DNA from: Streptomyces sp. NBC_01237
GTDB lineage: Bacteria; Actinomycetota; Actinomycetes; Streptomycetales; Streptomycetaceae
Direction of reading: 5' to 3'
Assembly (NCBI RefSeq): GCF_035917275.1
Contig: NZ_CP108508.1
Span: 4,712,001 to 4,776,000 of the forward strand
Length of the DNA: 64,000 bases
Shown: positions 49,015 to 58,315 of the stretch, piece after piece
How the letters are laid out: each line of letters begins with the position of its first letter
Numbering within the stretch: position 1 is the first letter of the stretch
Notes under the pieces: generated by a model
Told to the model about the DNA's origin: nothing
What the model saw: only the letters and a program-made list of their open reading frames with translations
Databases searched by the model: none
Translations under genes and position numbers: made by a program

Positions 49015-50265
49015 GTGAAGGTCCTCGTCATCGGCGGCGGCGCCCGCGAACACGCCCTGTGCCGCTCTCTCTCCCTCGACCCCGATGTCACCGCTCTGTA
49101 CTGCGCTCCCGGCAACGCCGGCATCGCAGAGGTGGCCGAACTGCACCCGGTCGACGCGCTCGACGGCGACGCCGTCGCGCGCCTCGCCGGCGAACTGGGC
49201 GCCGAGCTGGTGGTCGTCGGCCCGGAGGCGCCCCTTGTCGCCGGGGTCGCCGACGCCGTGCGCGCGGCCGGTATCCCCTGCTTCGGCCCCTCCGCCGAGG
49301 CGGCCCGGCTCGAAGGCTCCAAGGCGTTCGCCAAGGACGTCATGGCCGGGGCGGGCGTTCCGACCGCCCGCAGCTACGTCTGCACCACCCCGGCCGAGAT
49401 CGATGTGGCCCTCGACGCCTTCGGCGCCCCGTACGTCGTCAAGGACGACGGTCTCGCGGCGGGCAAGGGCGTCGTCGTCACCGACGACGTCGAGGCGGCC
49501 CGCGCCCACGCGCTGGCCTGCGACCGCGTGGTCATCGAGGAGTTCCTCGACGGCCCCGAGGTGAGCCTCTTCGCGATCACCGACGGCACCACCGTGCTGC
49601 CGCTCCAGCCCGCCCAGGACTTCAAGCGCGCCCTGGACGGCGACGAGGGCCCGAACACCGGTGGCATGGGCGCCTACTCCCCGCTCCCGTGGGCCGACCC
49701 CAAGCTGGTCGACGAGGTCATGGAGACCGTTCTCCAGCCGACCGTCGACGAGCTCCGCCGCCGTGGCACGCCTTTCTCCGGGCTGCTGTACGCGGGCCTC
49801 GCGATCACCTCGCGCGGCGTACGGGTCATCGAGTTCAACGCCCGCTTCGGCGACCCCGAGACCCAGGTGGTCCTGGCCCGTCTGAAGACCCCGCTGGCCG
49901 GCGTCCTGCTCGGTTCGGCCAACGGCACGCTCGACCTCGTCCCGCCGCTGAACTGGCGCGACGAGGCCGCGGTCACCGTGGTCATCGCCTCGCACAACTA
50001 CCCGGACACCCCGCGCACCGGCGACCCGATCGACGGGCTCGCGGATGTCGCGGCGCAGGATGCCCCGCATGCGTACGTCCTGCACGCCGGGACCAGGACC
50101 GACGGCGACGCGATCGTGAGCGCGGGCGGCCGGGTGCTCTCCGTGACCGCGACCGGCAAGGACCTTGCCAAGGCCCGTGAGCGCGCCTACACCGCGCTGG
50201 GCCGGATCCGCCTGGACGGCTCCCAGCACCGCACGGACATCGCGCGGAAGGCCGCCGAGGGCTGA
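49015..50265 (+). CDS. purD: phosphoribosylamine-glycine ligase (GAR synthetase)
   Basis: 416 residues, GTG start (V-K-V-L-V-I-G-G-G-A-R-E-H-A-L). ATP-grasp enzyme of purine synthesis joining glycine to phosphoribosylamine. Visible motifs: G-P-E-A-P-L-V, K-D-D-G-L-A-A-G-K-G-V-V-V, N-T-G-G-M-G-A-Y-S and E-F-N-A-R-F-G-D-P-E-T-Q. Length is standard. Part of the pur group spread over this end of the window (purD, purC, purS-Q-L). Confidence 0.97.
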   Translation: MKVLVIGGGAREHALCRSLSLDPDVTALYCAPGNAGIAEVAELHPVDALDGDAVARLAGELGAELVVVGPEAPLVAGVADAVRAAGIPCFGPSAEAARLEGSKAFAKDVMAGAGVPTARSYVCTTPAEIDVALDAFGAPYVVKDDGLAAGKGVVVTDDVEAARAHALACDRVVIEEFLDGPEVSLFAITDGTTVLPLQPAQDFKRALDGDEGPNTGGMGAYSPLPWADPKLVDEVMETVLQPTVDELRRRGTPFSGLLYAGLAITSRGVRVIEFNARFGDPETQVVLARLKTPLAGVLLGSANGTLDLVPPLNWRDEAAVTVVIASHNYPDTPRTGDPIDGLADVAAQDAPHAYVLHAGTRTDGDAIVSAGGRVLSVTATGKDLAKARERAYTALGRIRLDGSQHRTDIARKAAEG

Positions 50266-50562
50266 TCCCGCCCGGTACCTCCATGAGCTGCGCGCCCTGT
50301 GTGCGCCGGTGCGTGCGGCGCACACGAGCCGCGCGCACCGGGAGACACCTGCCTCATAAGCGCCGATACGTCAGCAGCTTTGCCCAAAGCCATTCCATCG
50401 AGTGACGACTGAGCCATCCGGATGACGCCCGCCGAGGCCCCAACTAGGGTGCGGCGCAAGCGTTCCGGCACTTGGCCCACCGGCATTGCGATGTCGGTGA
50501 CGGGTGCCACAGTGGGGGAGTGAGCAACACCGTCGCGGGGGCAGAGGGGGTGACTTCCGGCC
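50266..50562. other. gap between purD and the M48-like gene
   Basis: 297 bp. No gene supported. Contains a GCGCGC-rich imperfect inverted stretch after the purD stop (about 50290-50345) that may terminate purD, and the promoter of the next gene. Confidence 0.4.
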
Positions 50563-52281
50563 GTGTCCGGTACCGATGTGGGTGAGGAGCTGGGGGCGCG
50601 GGCCGCGCGGGCCCGTGCACTCGCCCTGCTGCGGATCCGCAGCAGGGCTCTCGCCGTGGCGATCCTGCCGGCGGCCGTGGCCGTCGTGCTGTTCGCCGCG
50701 GGCGCGCAGGGCCATGCCGGCGGCGCGGGCTGGGACGCGGCGCGCTGGGCCGTGACCGGTGTGGCGGTCCTGGTGCTGGTGCTCGCCGCCGCGGTCGCGG
50801 TGGCCGTCGCACGGGCGAGGCCCGCGGTCAGCCCGACCGTCGCCGTGACGGAGGAAGCCGCCCCCGACCTCTATCGGCTGGTCCGGGATCTGGCCGACCG
50901 GCTCGATGTTCCGGCGCCCTCCGCCATAGCGCTGACCCCGGACTGCGACAGCTGGCTGGAGGACCGTACGCACCCCTCCGCCCAGCCGAAGCAGGGGAGG
51001 AAGCAGGGGGCGAAGCCGAAGCGGTCGGCCCGGGACTTCGCGGGCGAGCGGCGCCGTCGTCGGGTGCCGGCCGCACCCGTCCTGGTCATCGGCTCGCCCT
51101 TCCTGTGGTGGATGCGGGTCGCCGAACTGCGTGCCGTGCTCGCCCCGGTCGTCGCGGGCACGGCCCCGTCCGCACATCCCGACATAGCCGCCGCCCGCCG
51201 TTTCGTGCGGGGTCTGGACGCCGCGGTCGCCGACGCAGCCGCGACCGGCGCGGGTCCCGTGCGCAGGATTCCGCGCGCCTTCGTCGGCTGGATCGCCCGC
51301 CTGCTGCTGCGCGGCTGCCGCGGCCACGCGGCCGAGATGGAGCGCTGTGTCGCCGCCGCCGCCTCGATGCGTGCGCAGACCGTGGACTACGGGCTGCGCA
51401 TCGTCGCCCAGGAGCAGGTCGGCCTCGCCTACGCGGGCTGGGACCGGCTGCTGACCCGGGTGGCGCTCCCCGCCTGGCGGATGGGGCGCTGGCCCTCCCG
51501 GCTGGACGCGGGCGTCGTCTCCGCGCTCACCGAGCTCTCCCGGCGCGACCGGCTGGCCGAGGGGTTCACCTCCCGGCTCGGTGAGCGGCCCGCCTGCGAC
51601 CTCCTCGAAGAGCCCGGTACGGCCGACGAGGCGGCCTCGCTGCTGGCCGCCCGGCTCTTCCACGGCGGTCCGGCGGAGAGCGGCCCCGACTGGTCGCCGG
51701 TCGACTGGCAGCAGTATCCGGAGGAGGTCGTCGACCGGAAGTGGCGCACGGAGGCCGCCCGGCTGCACCGCGTTCTCGACTCCATGGGCGTGCCCCCGGC
51801 GCCCTCGGCCGATCCCGGGGTGCCCACCCTGGCCCGGGTCATGCAGCATCTCGCGGGGCCGGACGGCGCCGGTGAGGAGCTCGCGGCCGGGATCAGCGCC
51901 GAGGTGGCCCGCGAGGAGGCCGGAGCCCCGAAGCCCGCGACCGGCGCCTCGGCACAGCGCTCGTCGGGCGGTGGCCCGGACCCCCTCGACCTCTGGGGTC
52001 CCGACCCGCTTCCGCTCTTCCCGCTCCAGCCGCCCCGTACGGGTACGGAGCTGCTCGCCGACCACGTCGCGGCGATGGTCTGCTGCGCGGCCGTGGACAC
52101 GGCCGGGGCGGCGCCGGGCCTCGACTGGCTGGACGGCCCCGCCCTGCTGGTCGACGGTGAACGGCGGGCGGACCTGGTCACCCCCGTCCTCACCCTCGTG
52201 GAGGACGGCGACGCGGAGCCCCTGCGGTCCTGGCTCATGGATCTGGGCGTGCGCTGCGACAAGCCGGTACGCCTGGTCTGA
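50563..52281 (+). CDS. membrane protein resembling a degenerate M48 peptidase
   Basis: 572 residues from GTG. Two membrane segments near 28-45 and 62-86. The stretch V-L-V-I-G-S-P-F-L-W-W-M-R-V-A-E-L-R-A-V-L-A-P (~178-200) parallels M48 zinc peptidases, where L-R-A-V-L-A-H-E-x-x-H follows, but here the H-E-x-x-H position reads P-V-V-A-G, so the zinc site is gone. The C-terminal half has Pro/Gly linkers and unknown domains. Conserved between purD and purC in Streptomyces as I recall; function unknown, probably a non-catalytic relative. Confidence 0.68.
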   Translation: MSGTDVGEELGARAARARALALLRIRSRALAVAILPAAVAVVLFAAGAQGHAGGAGWDAARWAVTGVAVLVLVLAAAVAVAVARARPAVSPTVAVTEEAAPDLYRLVRDLADRLDVPAPSAIALTPDCDSWLEDRTHPSAQPKQGRKQGAKPKRSARDFAGERRRRRVPAAPVLVIGSPFLWWMRVAELRAVLAPVVAGTAPSAHPDIAAARRFVRGLDAAVADAAATGAGPVRRIPRAFVGWIARLLLRGCRGHAAEMERCVAAAASMRAQTVDYGLRIVAQEQVGLAYAGWDRLLTRVALPAWRMGRWPSRLDAGVVSALTELSRRDRLAEGFTSRLGERPACDLLEEPGTADEAASLLAARLFHGGPAESGPDWSPVDWQQYPEEVVDRKWRTEAARLHRVLDSMGVPPAPSADPGVPTLARVMQHLAGPDGAGEELAAGISAEVAREEAGAPKPATGASAQRSSGGGPDPLDLWGPDPLPLFPLQPPRTGTELLADHVAAMVCCAAVDTAGAAPGLDWLDGPALLVDGERRADLVTPVLTLVEDGDAEPLRSWLMDLGVRCDKPVRLV

Positions 52282-52802
52282 GCGCCACGCCGGCCCACCG
52301 CCGGGTCGGCTCCGGCGCCGGCTCACCGCCGCCCTACCGCAGGCCCACCGCCACCGCAGGCCCGACAGCGCCACCGTCGCCCACCCCCGGCCCACCGTCG
52401 GCCCGGCTCCGGCTCCGGTGTGCGCGGGCCCCTCGTGCGGCCGGTAACCGGCCCCTCGCGAGGATCCGCCGGTTGTGCGCGGGCGGCCGTACGCGGGGGT
52501 CGTGCGCCCCAATAGCCCGTGCGCCCCCATGCCCGTACGAAGGTCCTGTCCCGGCCGTCCGCAGGCCCACCCGGAGCTGCCTCTTCGCCCGCCGGAACCC
52601 GCCCTTCAGGCCCCACTCCGGCCACCCCGTCCACGCATCACTGCGGCCCCAATATCCGGAAGATTAGGTTCCGTTCACGTCAATTCGCGACGAACGGTGA
52701 CGGACCGCATGCGTTATGTGATGTGCTGGGGATCGACGCTGACATCAAGCCACTAAATTGGCGCGCCAAAGATGTCCGTGGGCCTTCAGGGAGGGGAGCG
52801 GT
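52282..52802. other. 521-bp gap with C-rich repeats and an AT-rich promoter patch
   Basis: The first ~120 bp repeat CCCACCG/GCCCACCG units. The last ~150 bp (52650-52800) are clearly less GC-rich and probably hold the promoter of the DMFase-like gene. No gene is supported. Confidence 0.45.
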
Positions 52803-54266
52803 ATGGGGGCGGAGCAGATTCGCCGATGGGAATCGGGTGCCCTCGCGCACGCCGTGAGCGACCCCTTCGGGCAGGGCCCGCTGCCCTGGCTGCGCGGCAG
52901 CGAGAACTATTTCGACGACACCGGTCAGGTCGTCCCCTGGTACGCCGACCCGGACCTCGGCCGCGGCGGGGCGGGCGGCGGGACCCGGCCGTCCGACGAT
53001 GTGCGCAGGCAGATCAAGGGCTTCGTCTCACCCAGTGCCGCCGCCCCCGGTGGGGCCATCGACTTCCACATCACCGTGGACCCGCCCCAGCAGTTCTCTG
53101 TCGACGTCTACCGGATCGGCCACTACGCGGGTGACGGAGCCGCCAAGATCACGACGAGCCCCCGGCTCTCCGGCATCGTCCAGCCCGCCCCGCTGGCCGC
53201 CGACCGCACGGTCTCCTGCCACCACTGGTGGATGTCCTGGCGGCTGCAGATCCCCAGCTACTGGTCGGTCGGCGCGTACGTCGCCGTTCTGACCACCGTC
53301 GACGGGTACCGCTCCCACATCCCGTTCACGATCCGCGACGACCGCCCCGCCGACCTGCTGCTCCTGCTCCCGGACATCACGTGGCAGGCGTACAACCTCT
53401 ACCCCGAGGACGGCCGCACCGGCGCCAGCCTCTACCACGCCTGGGACGAACAGGGGCGGCTGCTCGGCGAGGAGGACGCCGCCGCCACGATCTCCTTCGA
53501 CCGGCCGTTCGCGGGCGCAGGACTGCCCCTCCACGTCGGGCACGCCTACGACTTCATCCGCTGGGCCGAGCGGTACGGCTACGACCTCGCCTACGCGGAC
53601 GCCCGCGATCTGCACGCGGGCCGCGTCGACCCCAGCCGCTACCGGGGCCTGATCTTCCCCGGCCACGACGAGTACTGGTCGCTGCCCATGCGGCGCACCA
53701 CCGAGCGCGCCCGGGACACCGGCACCTCGCTCGTCTTCCTGTCGGCCAACACCATGTACTGGCAGGTCGGCCTCGCCCCGTCCGCGTCCGGGGTCCCCGA
53801 CCGCCTCCTCACCTGCCGCAAGCGCCGCGGCCCCGGGAAACCGGCGCTGTGGCGCGAAATCGACCGGCCCGAGCAGCAGCTCCTCGGCATCCAGTACGCG
53901 GGCCGGGTCCCCGAAGCCCGCCCCCTGATCGTGCGGAACGCGGAGCACTGGCTCTGGGACTCCACCGGCGCCAACGAGGGGGACGAGCTCGACGGCATGG
54001 TCGCGGGCGAGGCCGACCGCTACTTCCCGCGCACCAGCCTCCCCGAGCACGACAACCGCATCCTGCTCGCCCACTCCCCGTACCAGGACTCCGAGGGAAC
54101 CACCCGCCACCAGGAGACCTCCCTGTACCGGGCCCCGTCCGGCGCGCTCGTCTTCGCCTCCGGCACCTTCGCCTGGTCCCCGGCGCTGGACCGCCCCGGC
54201 CATGTGGACGCCCGGATCCAGCGCGCCACGGCCAACCTGCTCGACCGGATCTGCAAGCGCGACTGA
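52803..54266 (+). CDS. N,N-dimethylformamidase beta-subunit-like protein
   Basis: 487 residues. The large-subunit domain is recognisable: Y-R-I-G-H-Y-A-G-D-G-A (~112), L-L-L-L-P-D-I-T-W-Q-A-Y-N-L-Y (~197), P-G-H-D-E-Y-W-S (~288) and a late F-A-S-G-T-F-A-W-S. No small subunit gene is next to it, so the substrate need not be dimethylformamide. No signal peptide. The ATG has GGAGGGGAGC upstream. The last codons are echoed by tandem repeats after the stop. Confidence 0.85.
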   Translation: MGAEQIRRWESGALAHAVSDPFGQGPLPWLRGSENYFDDTGQVVPWYADPDLGRGGAGGGTRPSDDVRRQIKGFVSPSAAAPGGAIDFHITVDPPQQFSVDVYRIGHYAGDGAAKITTSPRLSGIVQPAPLAADRTVSCHHWWMSWRLQIPSYWSVGAYVAVLTTVDGYRSHIPFTIRDDRPADLLLLLPDITWQAYNLYPEDGRTGASLYHAWDEQGRLLGEEDAAATISFDRPFAGAGLPLHVGHAYDFIRWAERYGYDLAYADARDLHAGRVDPSRYRGLIFPGHDEYWSLPMRRTTERARDTGTSLVFLSANTMYWQVGLAPSASGVPDRLLTCRKRRGPGKPALWREIDRPEQQLLGIQYAGRVPEARPLIVRNAEHWLWDSTGANEGDELDGMVAGEADRYFPRTSLPEHDNRILLAHSPYQDSEGTTRHQETSLYRAPSGALVFASGTFAWSPALDRPGHVDARIQRATANLLDRICKRD

Positions 54267-54352
54267 CCGGATCGGCAGCCGCGACCGACCGGATCTGCAA
54301 GCGCGACCGACCGGATCGGTAGCCACGACCGGCCGGATCGGCGAGCGCGGCT
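54250..54352. repeat. tandem repeats copied from the 3' end of the DMFase-like gene
   Basis: ACCGGATCTGCAAGCGCGAC, which ends the gene, is repeated about four times with small changes (GACCGGATCGGCAGCCGCGA and similar) after the stop. The copies extend the terminal coding sequence into the purC leader. Confidence 0.75.
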
Positions 54353-54459
54353 GACCTTTCCGGGGCGGACCTCGCGCATCGGGCGGCCCCGCGGCCGTAT
54401 CCGACTCCGGTATACGGGACAATCGGAACCGCTCCTGGATCAACCTACGCGGAGGCAGC

Positions 54460-55371
54460 GTGTCCGGTTTCGTAGAAAAGCCCGAGCCCGTGCAGGTCCC
54501 GGGCCTCACCCACCTGCATACCGGCAAGGTGCGTGACCTGTACCGGAACGAGGCGGGTGACCTCGTCATGGTCGCCAGCGACCGTATCTCCGCGTACGAC
54601 TGGGTCCTGCCCACCGAGATCCCCGACAAGGGCCGCGTCCTCACCCGGCTCTCGCTCTGGTGGTTCGACCAGCTCGCCGACCTCGTGCCCAACCATGTGC
54701 TGTCCACCGAGCTGCCCGCGGGCGCTCCGGCGGACTGGGCGGGCCGCACCCTGGTCTGCACGTCGCTGCGGATGGTCCAGGTCGAGTGTGTGGCCCGCGG
54801 CTATCTGACCGGTTCGGGGCTCGTCGAGTACAACGAGAGCCGTACGGTCTGCGGCATCGGCCTTCCCGAGGGTCTGGTCGACGGGTCCGAGCTCCCGGGA
54901 CCGATCTTCACCCCCGCCACCAAGGCGGCCGTCGGCGACCACGACGAGAACGTGAGCTACGAGGCGGTCGCCCGTGAGGTCGGCGTCGAGACGGCCGCCC
55001 TGCTGCGCCGGACGACCCTGGATGTCTACCGCAGGGCCCGCGACATCGCGCACGAGCGCGGGATCATCCTCGCCGACACGAAGTTCGAGTTCGGTTTCGC
55101 GTCCACGGCGGACGGCGGCGAGAGGCTGATCATCGCGGACGAGGTGCTGACCCCGGACTCCTCGCGCTTCTGGCCCGCCGCCACCTGGGAGCCCGGCCAT
55201 GCCCAGCCCTCGTACGACAAGCAGTTCGTCCGGGACTGGCTGACCTCCCCGGCCTCCGGCTGGGACCGCAGGAGCGAGCAGCCGCCCCCGGCGCTGCCCC
55301 AGGAGATCGTCGACGCGACGCGCGCCAAGTACATCGAGGCGTACGAGCTGCTGACCGGTTCCAACTGGTAG
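54460..55371 (+). CDS. purC: phosphoribosylaminoimidazole-succinocarboxamide synthase
   Basis: 303 residues, GTG start with GGAGG 7-8 nt upstream. SAICAR synthetase motifs: H-T-G-K-V-R-D-L-Y (~23), A-S-D-R-I-S-A-Y-D, V-E-C-V-A-R-G-Y-L-T-G-S-G and D-T-K-F-E-F-G, E-V-L-T-P-D-S-S-R-F-W. The form is the longer one used by actinobacteria and yeast. Followed by a strong bidirectional terminator. Confidence 0.97.
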   Translation: MSGFVEKPEPVQVPGLTHLHTGKVRDLYRNEAGDLVMVASDRISAYDWVLPTEIPDKGRVLTRLSLWWFDQLADLVPNHVLSTELPAGAPADWAGRTLVCTSLRMVQVECVARGYLTGSGLVEYNESRTVCGIGLPEGLVDGSELPGPIFTPATKAAVGDHDENVSYEAVAREVGVETAALLRRTTLDVYRRARDIAHERGIILADTKFEFGFASTADGGERLIIADEVLTPDSSRFWPAATWEPGHAQPSYDKQFVRDWLTSPASGWDRRSEQPPPALPQEIVDATRAKYIEAYELLTGSNW

Positions 55372-55401
55372 CACCGCACGGCGGTAAGACGGGTGGAACG
55401 C

Positions 55402-55436
55402 AAGAAGGCCCCGGTCCTGAGGACCGGGGCCTTCTT
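55402..55436. terminator. bidirectional terminator between purC and tRNA-Gly
   Basis: AAGAAGGCCCCGGTCC at 55402-55417 pairs perfectly with GGACCGGGGCCTTCTT at 55421-55436. Confidence 0.92.
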
Positions 55437-55442
55437 CCATGG

Positions 55443-55515
55443 AGCGAACGACGAGGTTCGAACTCGCGACCTCAACCTTGGCAAGGTTGCGCTCTACCAG
55501 CTGAGCTACGTTCGC
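55443..55515 (-). tRNA. tRNA-Gly(GCC)
   Basis: Minus strand: GCGAACGTAGCTCAG start, anticodon loop TTGCCAA between CAACC and GGTTG, T-loop GTTCGAAC, acceptor CGTTCGC; CCA is encoded at 55440-55442. Confidence 0.97.
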
Positions 55516-55537
55516 AGGCGCCGAAGCGCGATGCCTA

Positions 55538-56158
55538 CTATACCCATCCCCGCTCGCGTGCGAGCCGCACTGCCGTATGACGGTTTTCCGCACCGATCTT
55601 CGTGACGGCGGATGACAGGTAGTTCCGTACGGTTCCCTGCGACAGCGAAGCCCGTTCCGCGATCTCCGCGACCGGCGCTCCGTCCGCCGCGAGCTCCAGC
55701 ACCTCGGCCTCCCGGGCGGTCAGCGGGGAGTCCCCGGCGGCGATGGCGTCGGCGGCCAACTCCGGGTCCACATAACGGTTTCCGTGGTGCACGCTGCGGA
55801 TGATCTCGGCCAGCTTGCGGGCGCTCACGGTCTTCGGCACGAAGCCCCGCACGCCCGCCGCCAGTGCCCGCTTCAGGTGTCCCGGACGCCCGTGGCTCGT
55901 CACGATCATGGTCCGGCAGCCGGGCAGCGCGGACCGCAGCGATGTGGCGACGTTCACACCGTCCGCACCCGGCATCTCCAGATCGAGGACCGCTACATCG
56001 GGCCGGTGGGCCAGCGCCATGGCGAGCGCCTCGGGACCGGTCGCCGCCTCCGCGACCACGACCAGATCGTCCTCCAGGGCCAGCAGCGCGGCCAGCGCAC
56101 CCCGGATCAGATGCTCGTCGTCGGCGAGCAGGACCCGTACGGGCGGTGCGGATGTCAT
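55538..56158 (-). CDS. NarL/LuxR-type response regulator
   Basis: 206 residues. Receiver domain with D-D-E (acidic pocket), V-A-V-L-D-L-E-M-P (phospho-Asp ~57), V-T-S-H and V-P-K-T (Lys). LuxR-type HTH at the C-terminus: L-T-A-R-E-A-E-V-L, G-T-V-R-N-Y-L-S-S-A. The start overlaps the kinase stop (ATGA). It probably controls the ABC exporter genes upstream in the same operon. Confidence 0.93.
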   Translation of the reverse strand: MTSAPPVRVLLADDEHLIRGALAALLALEDDLVVVAEAATGPEALAMALAHRPDVAVLDLEMPGADGVNVATSLRSALPGCRTMIVTSHGRPGHLKRALAAGVRGFVPKTVSARKLAEIIRSVHHGNRYVDPELAADAIAAGDSPLTAREAEVLELAADGAPVAEIAERASLSQGTVRNYLSSAVTKIGAENRHTAVRLARERGWV

Positions 56159-57525
56159 CGTTCCTCCGTGAGGGCACGGTCGTGACCGTCGGGGTCCTCG
56201 CCGCGCAGCCCCGGCGACGAAGAAGGCTGCGACGAAGAGGGAGACGACGAAGACGACGAAGAAGGCTGCGACGACGAGGGCGACGAGGGTGAGCGCGACG
56301 AAGAGGGCGTCCCCGGCACCGACGCGGTCAGCCGGAACAGGCCGCCGCCCACCGGCCCCGCCTCCAGCGAACCGCCCAGCGCGGCGAGCCGTTCCCGCAG
56401 CCCGGCGAGACCGGAGCCGCCGCTCGGGGGAGCTGCCCCGTCCGGCACGCCGTCGTTCTCCACGACCAGCACACCGGTGCCCCCGGCGTTCGCGAGCCGG
56501 ATCGTGCAGCGTCGTGGATCACCGTGCCGCAGCACATTGGTCGCGGCCTCCCGGACGACCCAGCCGAGCGCCGCCTGTACGGGCGGGGCGAGCCGGCCAC
56601 CGCTCCTGTCCTCGATGTCGCACGCGATCCCGGCGGCCCGCAACACCCCCTGCGCACCGGCCAGTTCCGTACGGAGGTCGGCCTCGCGGTAGCCGCGTAC
56701 GACATCGCGCACCTCCTGCTGCGAGGTGCGGGCGATGCGCTGGACCTCGACCATCTGGTCCATGGCGGCGGGATTGCCGCGCTGGGCCAGTTCCACCGCC
56801 AGCTCGCTCTTCAGCGCGATCACCGCCAGATTCCGGCCCAGCACATCGTGCATGTCGCGGCCGAACCGCAGCCGCTCCTCGGCGACCGCGAGCCGTGTCT
56901 CCATGTCCTGGGCGTCGCGGAGTTTCGCCATCACTCCCAAGGACCACGCGGACAGCCGTACGGTGACGGCGATCAGACCGCTGGCGAGGGCCGACCCGAG
57001 CATCGTGCCAAGCACGAACGAGCTGTCCCCGCCGGCCAGGGCGACGCCGCCGCTCAGGGCCAGGGACATCGCCACCTGGAAGGCGACGGACGCCCACAGC
57101 GGCACGAGGAGGACGAAGGGGGTCAGGAACGGCACCACCGAGGCGCCGAGGGCCAGCCCCAGCTCGGGGAACCGGTCCGCTCCGGTGTACGAGCACAGGA
57201 TCAGCAGTCCGGCCGCGTTCGCGGCCATCAGGACGAATCCGAGACCGGTCAACCGCCGGTCGACGGTGCGCCGGCCGAGGTAGCCCTCGACCGCGCGGGA
57301 GGCCAGCGAGGTGCCGCAGAACCCCTGGGCGATCGCGGTCAGTACCGTTCCGGCGATCAGCGGGGCGGGGGCGCCGGAGTCCCGCACCGGGCGCGTCACC
57401 GTCAGCAGGGACTGGGACAGGACCGTCATCCACACCAGGGAGTACAGCGTGCCGCGGGTGTAGAGATCGATCTTGTCGAAGCCGCTGCGGCTGTGCCAGC
57501 CCCGCATCTTCGTCCTCAGCCACAT
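56155..57525 (-). CDS. sensor histidine kinase with a Ser-rich tail
   Basis: 456 residues. Six or so membrane segments in the first ~210 residues, then a HisKA_3 dimerisation helix with F-G-R-D-M-H-D-V-L-G (phospho-His ~245) and an ATPase domain (V-R-E-A-A-T-N-V-L-R-H, V-E-N-D-G, G-S-G-L-A-G-L-R-E-R). The last ~45 residues are a run of Ser/Pro from repetitive DNA (units like GACGAAGA), an odd extension. AAGGAGGG precedes the ATG. DesK/LiaS-like; likely senses envelope stress or a substrate of the exporter. Confidence 0.9.
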   Translation of the reverse strand: MWLRTKMRGWHSRSGFDKIDLYTRGTLYSLVWMTVLSQSLLTVTRPVRDSGAPAPLIAGTVLTAIAQGFCGTSLASRAVEGYLGRRTVDRRLTGLGFVLMAANAAGLLILCSYTGADRFPELGLALGASVVPFLTPFVLLVPLWASVAFQVAMSLALSGGVALAGGDSSFVLGTMLGSALASGLIAVTVRLSAWSLGVMAKLRDAQDMETRLAVAEERLRFGRDMHDVLGRNLAVIALKSELAVELAQRGNPAAMDQMVEVQRIARTSQQEVRDVVRGYREADLRTELAGAQGVLRAAGIACDIEDRSGGRLAPPVQAALGWVVREAATNVLRHGDPRRCTIRLANAGGTGVLVVENDGVPDGAAPPSGGSGLAGLRERLAALGGSLEAGPVGGGLFRLTASVPGTPSSSRSPSSPSSSQPSSSSSSSPSSSQPSSSPGLRGEDPDGHDRALTEER

Positions 57526-57541
57526 GGCACAGCCCTCCTTC

Positions 57542-58315
57542 TCACCGTCGTGGGTCCCAACGGAACCACCGCTGCACAGCAAACACCGCGAACCCGGTCC
57601 AGGCCAGCGCGGTCACGGTCGCCATGAGCAGGTCGCCGCCCCCGGCGCCGCCGAGCCAGCCGTGCCGTACGAGAGTCATCACCCCGGTCACCGGCAGCAG
57701 CTCGCACACCGAGGCGATCCGGTCCGGGAAGATCTCCAGCGGGATGAAGAGCCCCGATCCCAGCATCGAGACGAAGAACAGCGGCAGCGTGGTGAGCTGC
57801 GAGCTCTGCACCGTACGGGTCATGGCCGCGGTGGCCGCCGCCAGCGCGGTCATCAGGAGGAAGCCCAGCAGCAGCCCGGCGACGAGCAGCGCGGGCCGCC
57901 GGGGCGCCCCCAGGTCGAAGGCGAGGGTGCCGACCACGACCATCAGTACGCACTGGGCGACCGCCAGCAGCACGGAGGGCAGGGCGGTCCCGGTCAGGAT
58001 CTCCCGGTCGGAGACCTCGCCCGTGCGCAGCCGCTTCAGGACCAGTTCCTCGCGCCGGGCCACGTACGCCGAGACGAGGTTCATGTAGACGACCTGGATC
58101 AGCACCATCCCGATGCCGCCGGTCAGGGCCGCCCCGGTAACGGTCAGCCCGGTGCCGCCGAGGTCGATCCGGTCCAGCGAGGACTTCATCGCGAAGATCA
58201 TCAGCAGCGGCATCAGCAGCGCGATGAAGACGGCCGTGCGGTTGCGCAGGAGGAGGGTCAGTTCGGCCCGCCCGAGCGCGTTCAGCCGCCTCGCGGCGGT
58301 CGAGGTCGTCGTCAC
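57542..58315 (-). CDS. ABC-2 type transporter permease
   Basis: 257 residues, six membrane segments, with the ABC-2 features L-L-R-N-R-T-A-V-F near the start and F-I-P-L-E-I-F-P-D near residue 205. Start GTG overlaps the ATPase stop by 4 bp. Partner of the ATPase gene; lies 16 bp before the kinase gene. Confidence 0.9.
   Translation of the reverse strand: MTTTSTAARRLNALGRAELTLLLRNRTAVFIALLMPLLMIFAMKSSLDRIDLGGTGLTVTGAALTGGIGMVLIQVVYMNLVSAYVARREELVLKRLRTGEVSDREILTGTALPSVLLAVAQCVLMVVVGTLAFDLGAPRRPALLVAGLLLGFLLMTALAAATAAMTRTVQSSQLTTLPLFFVSMLGSGLFIPLEIFPDRIASVCELLPVTGVMTLVRHGWLGGAGGGDLLMATVTALAWTGFAVFAVQRWFRWDPRR

Noticed and set aside
46369..50325. 1318-codon open frame antisense to dnaX and purD
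   Set aside because: Same kind of shadow; low complexity, overlaps three certain features.
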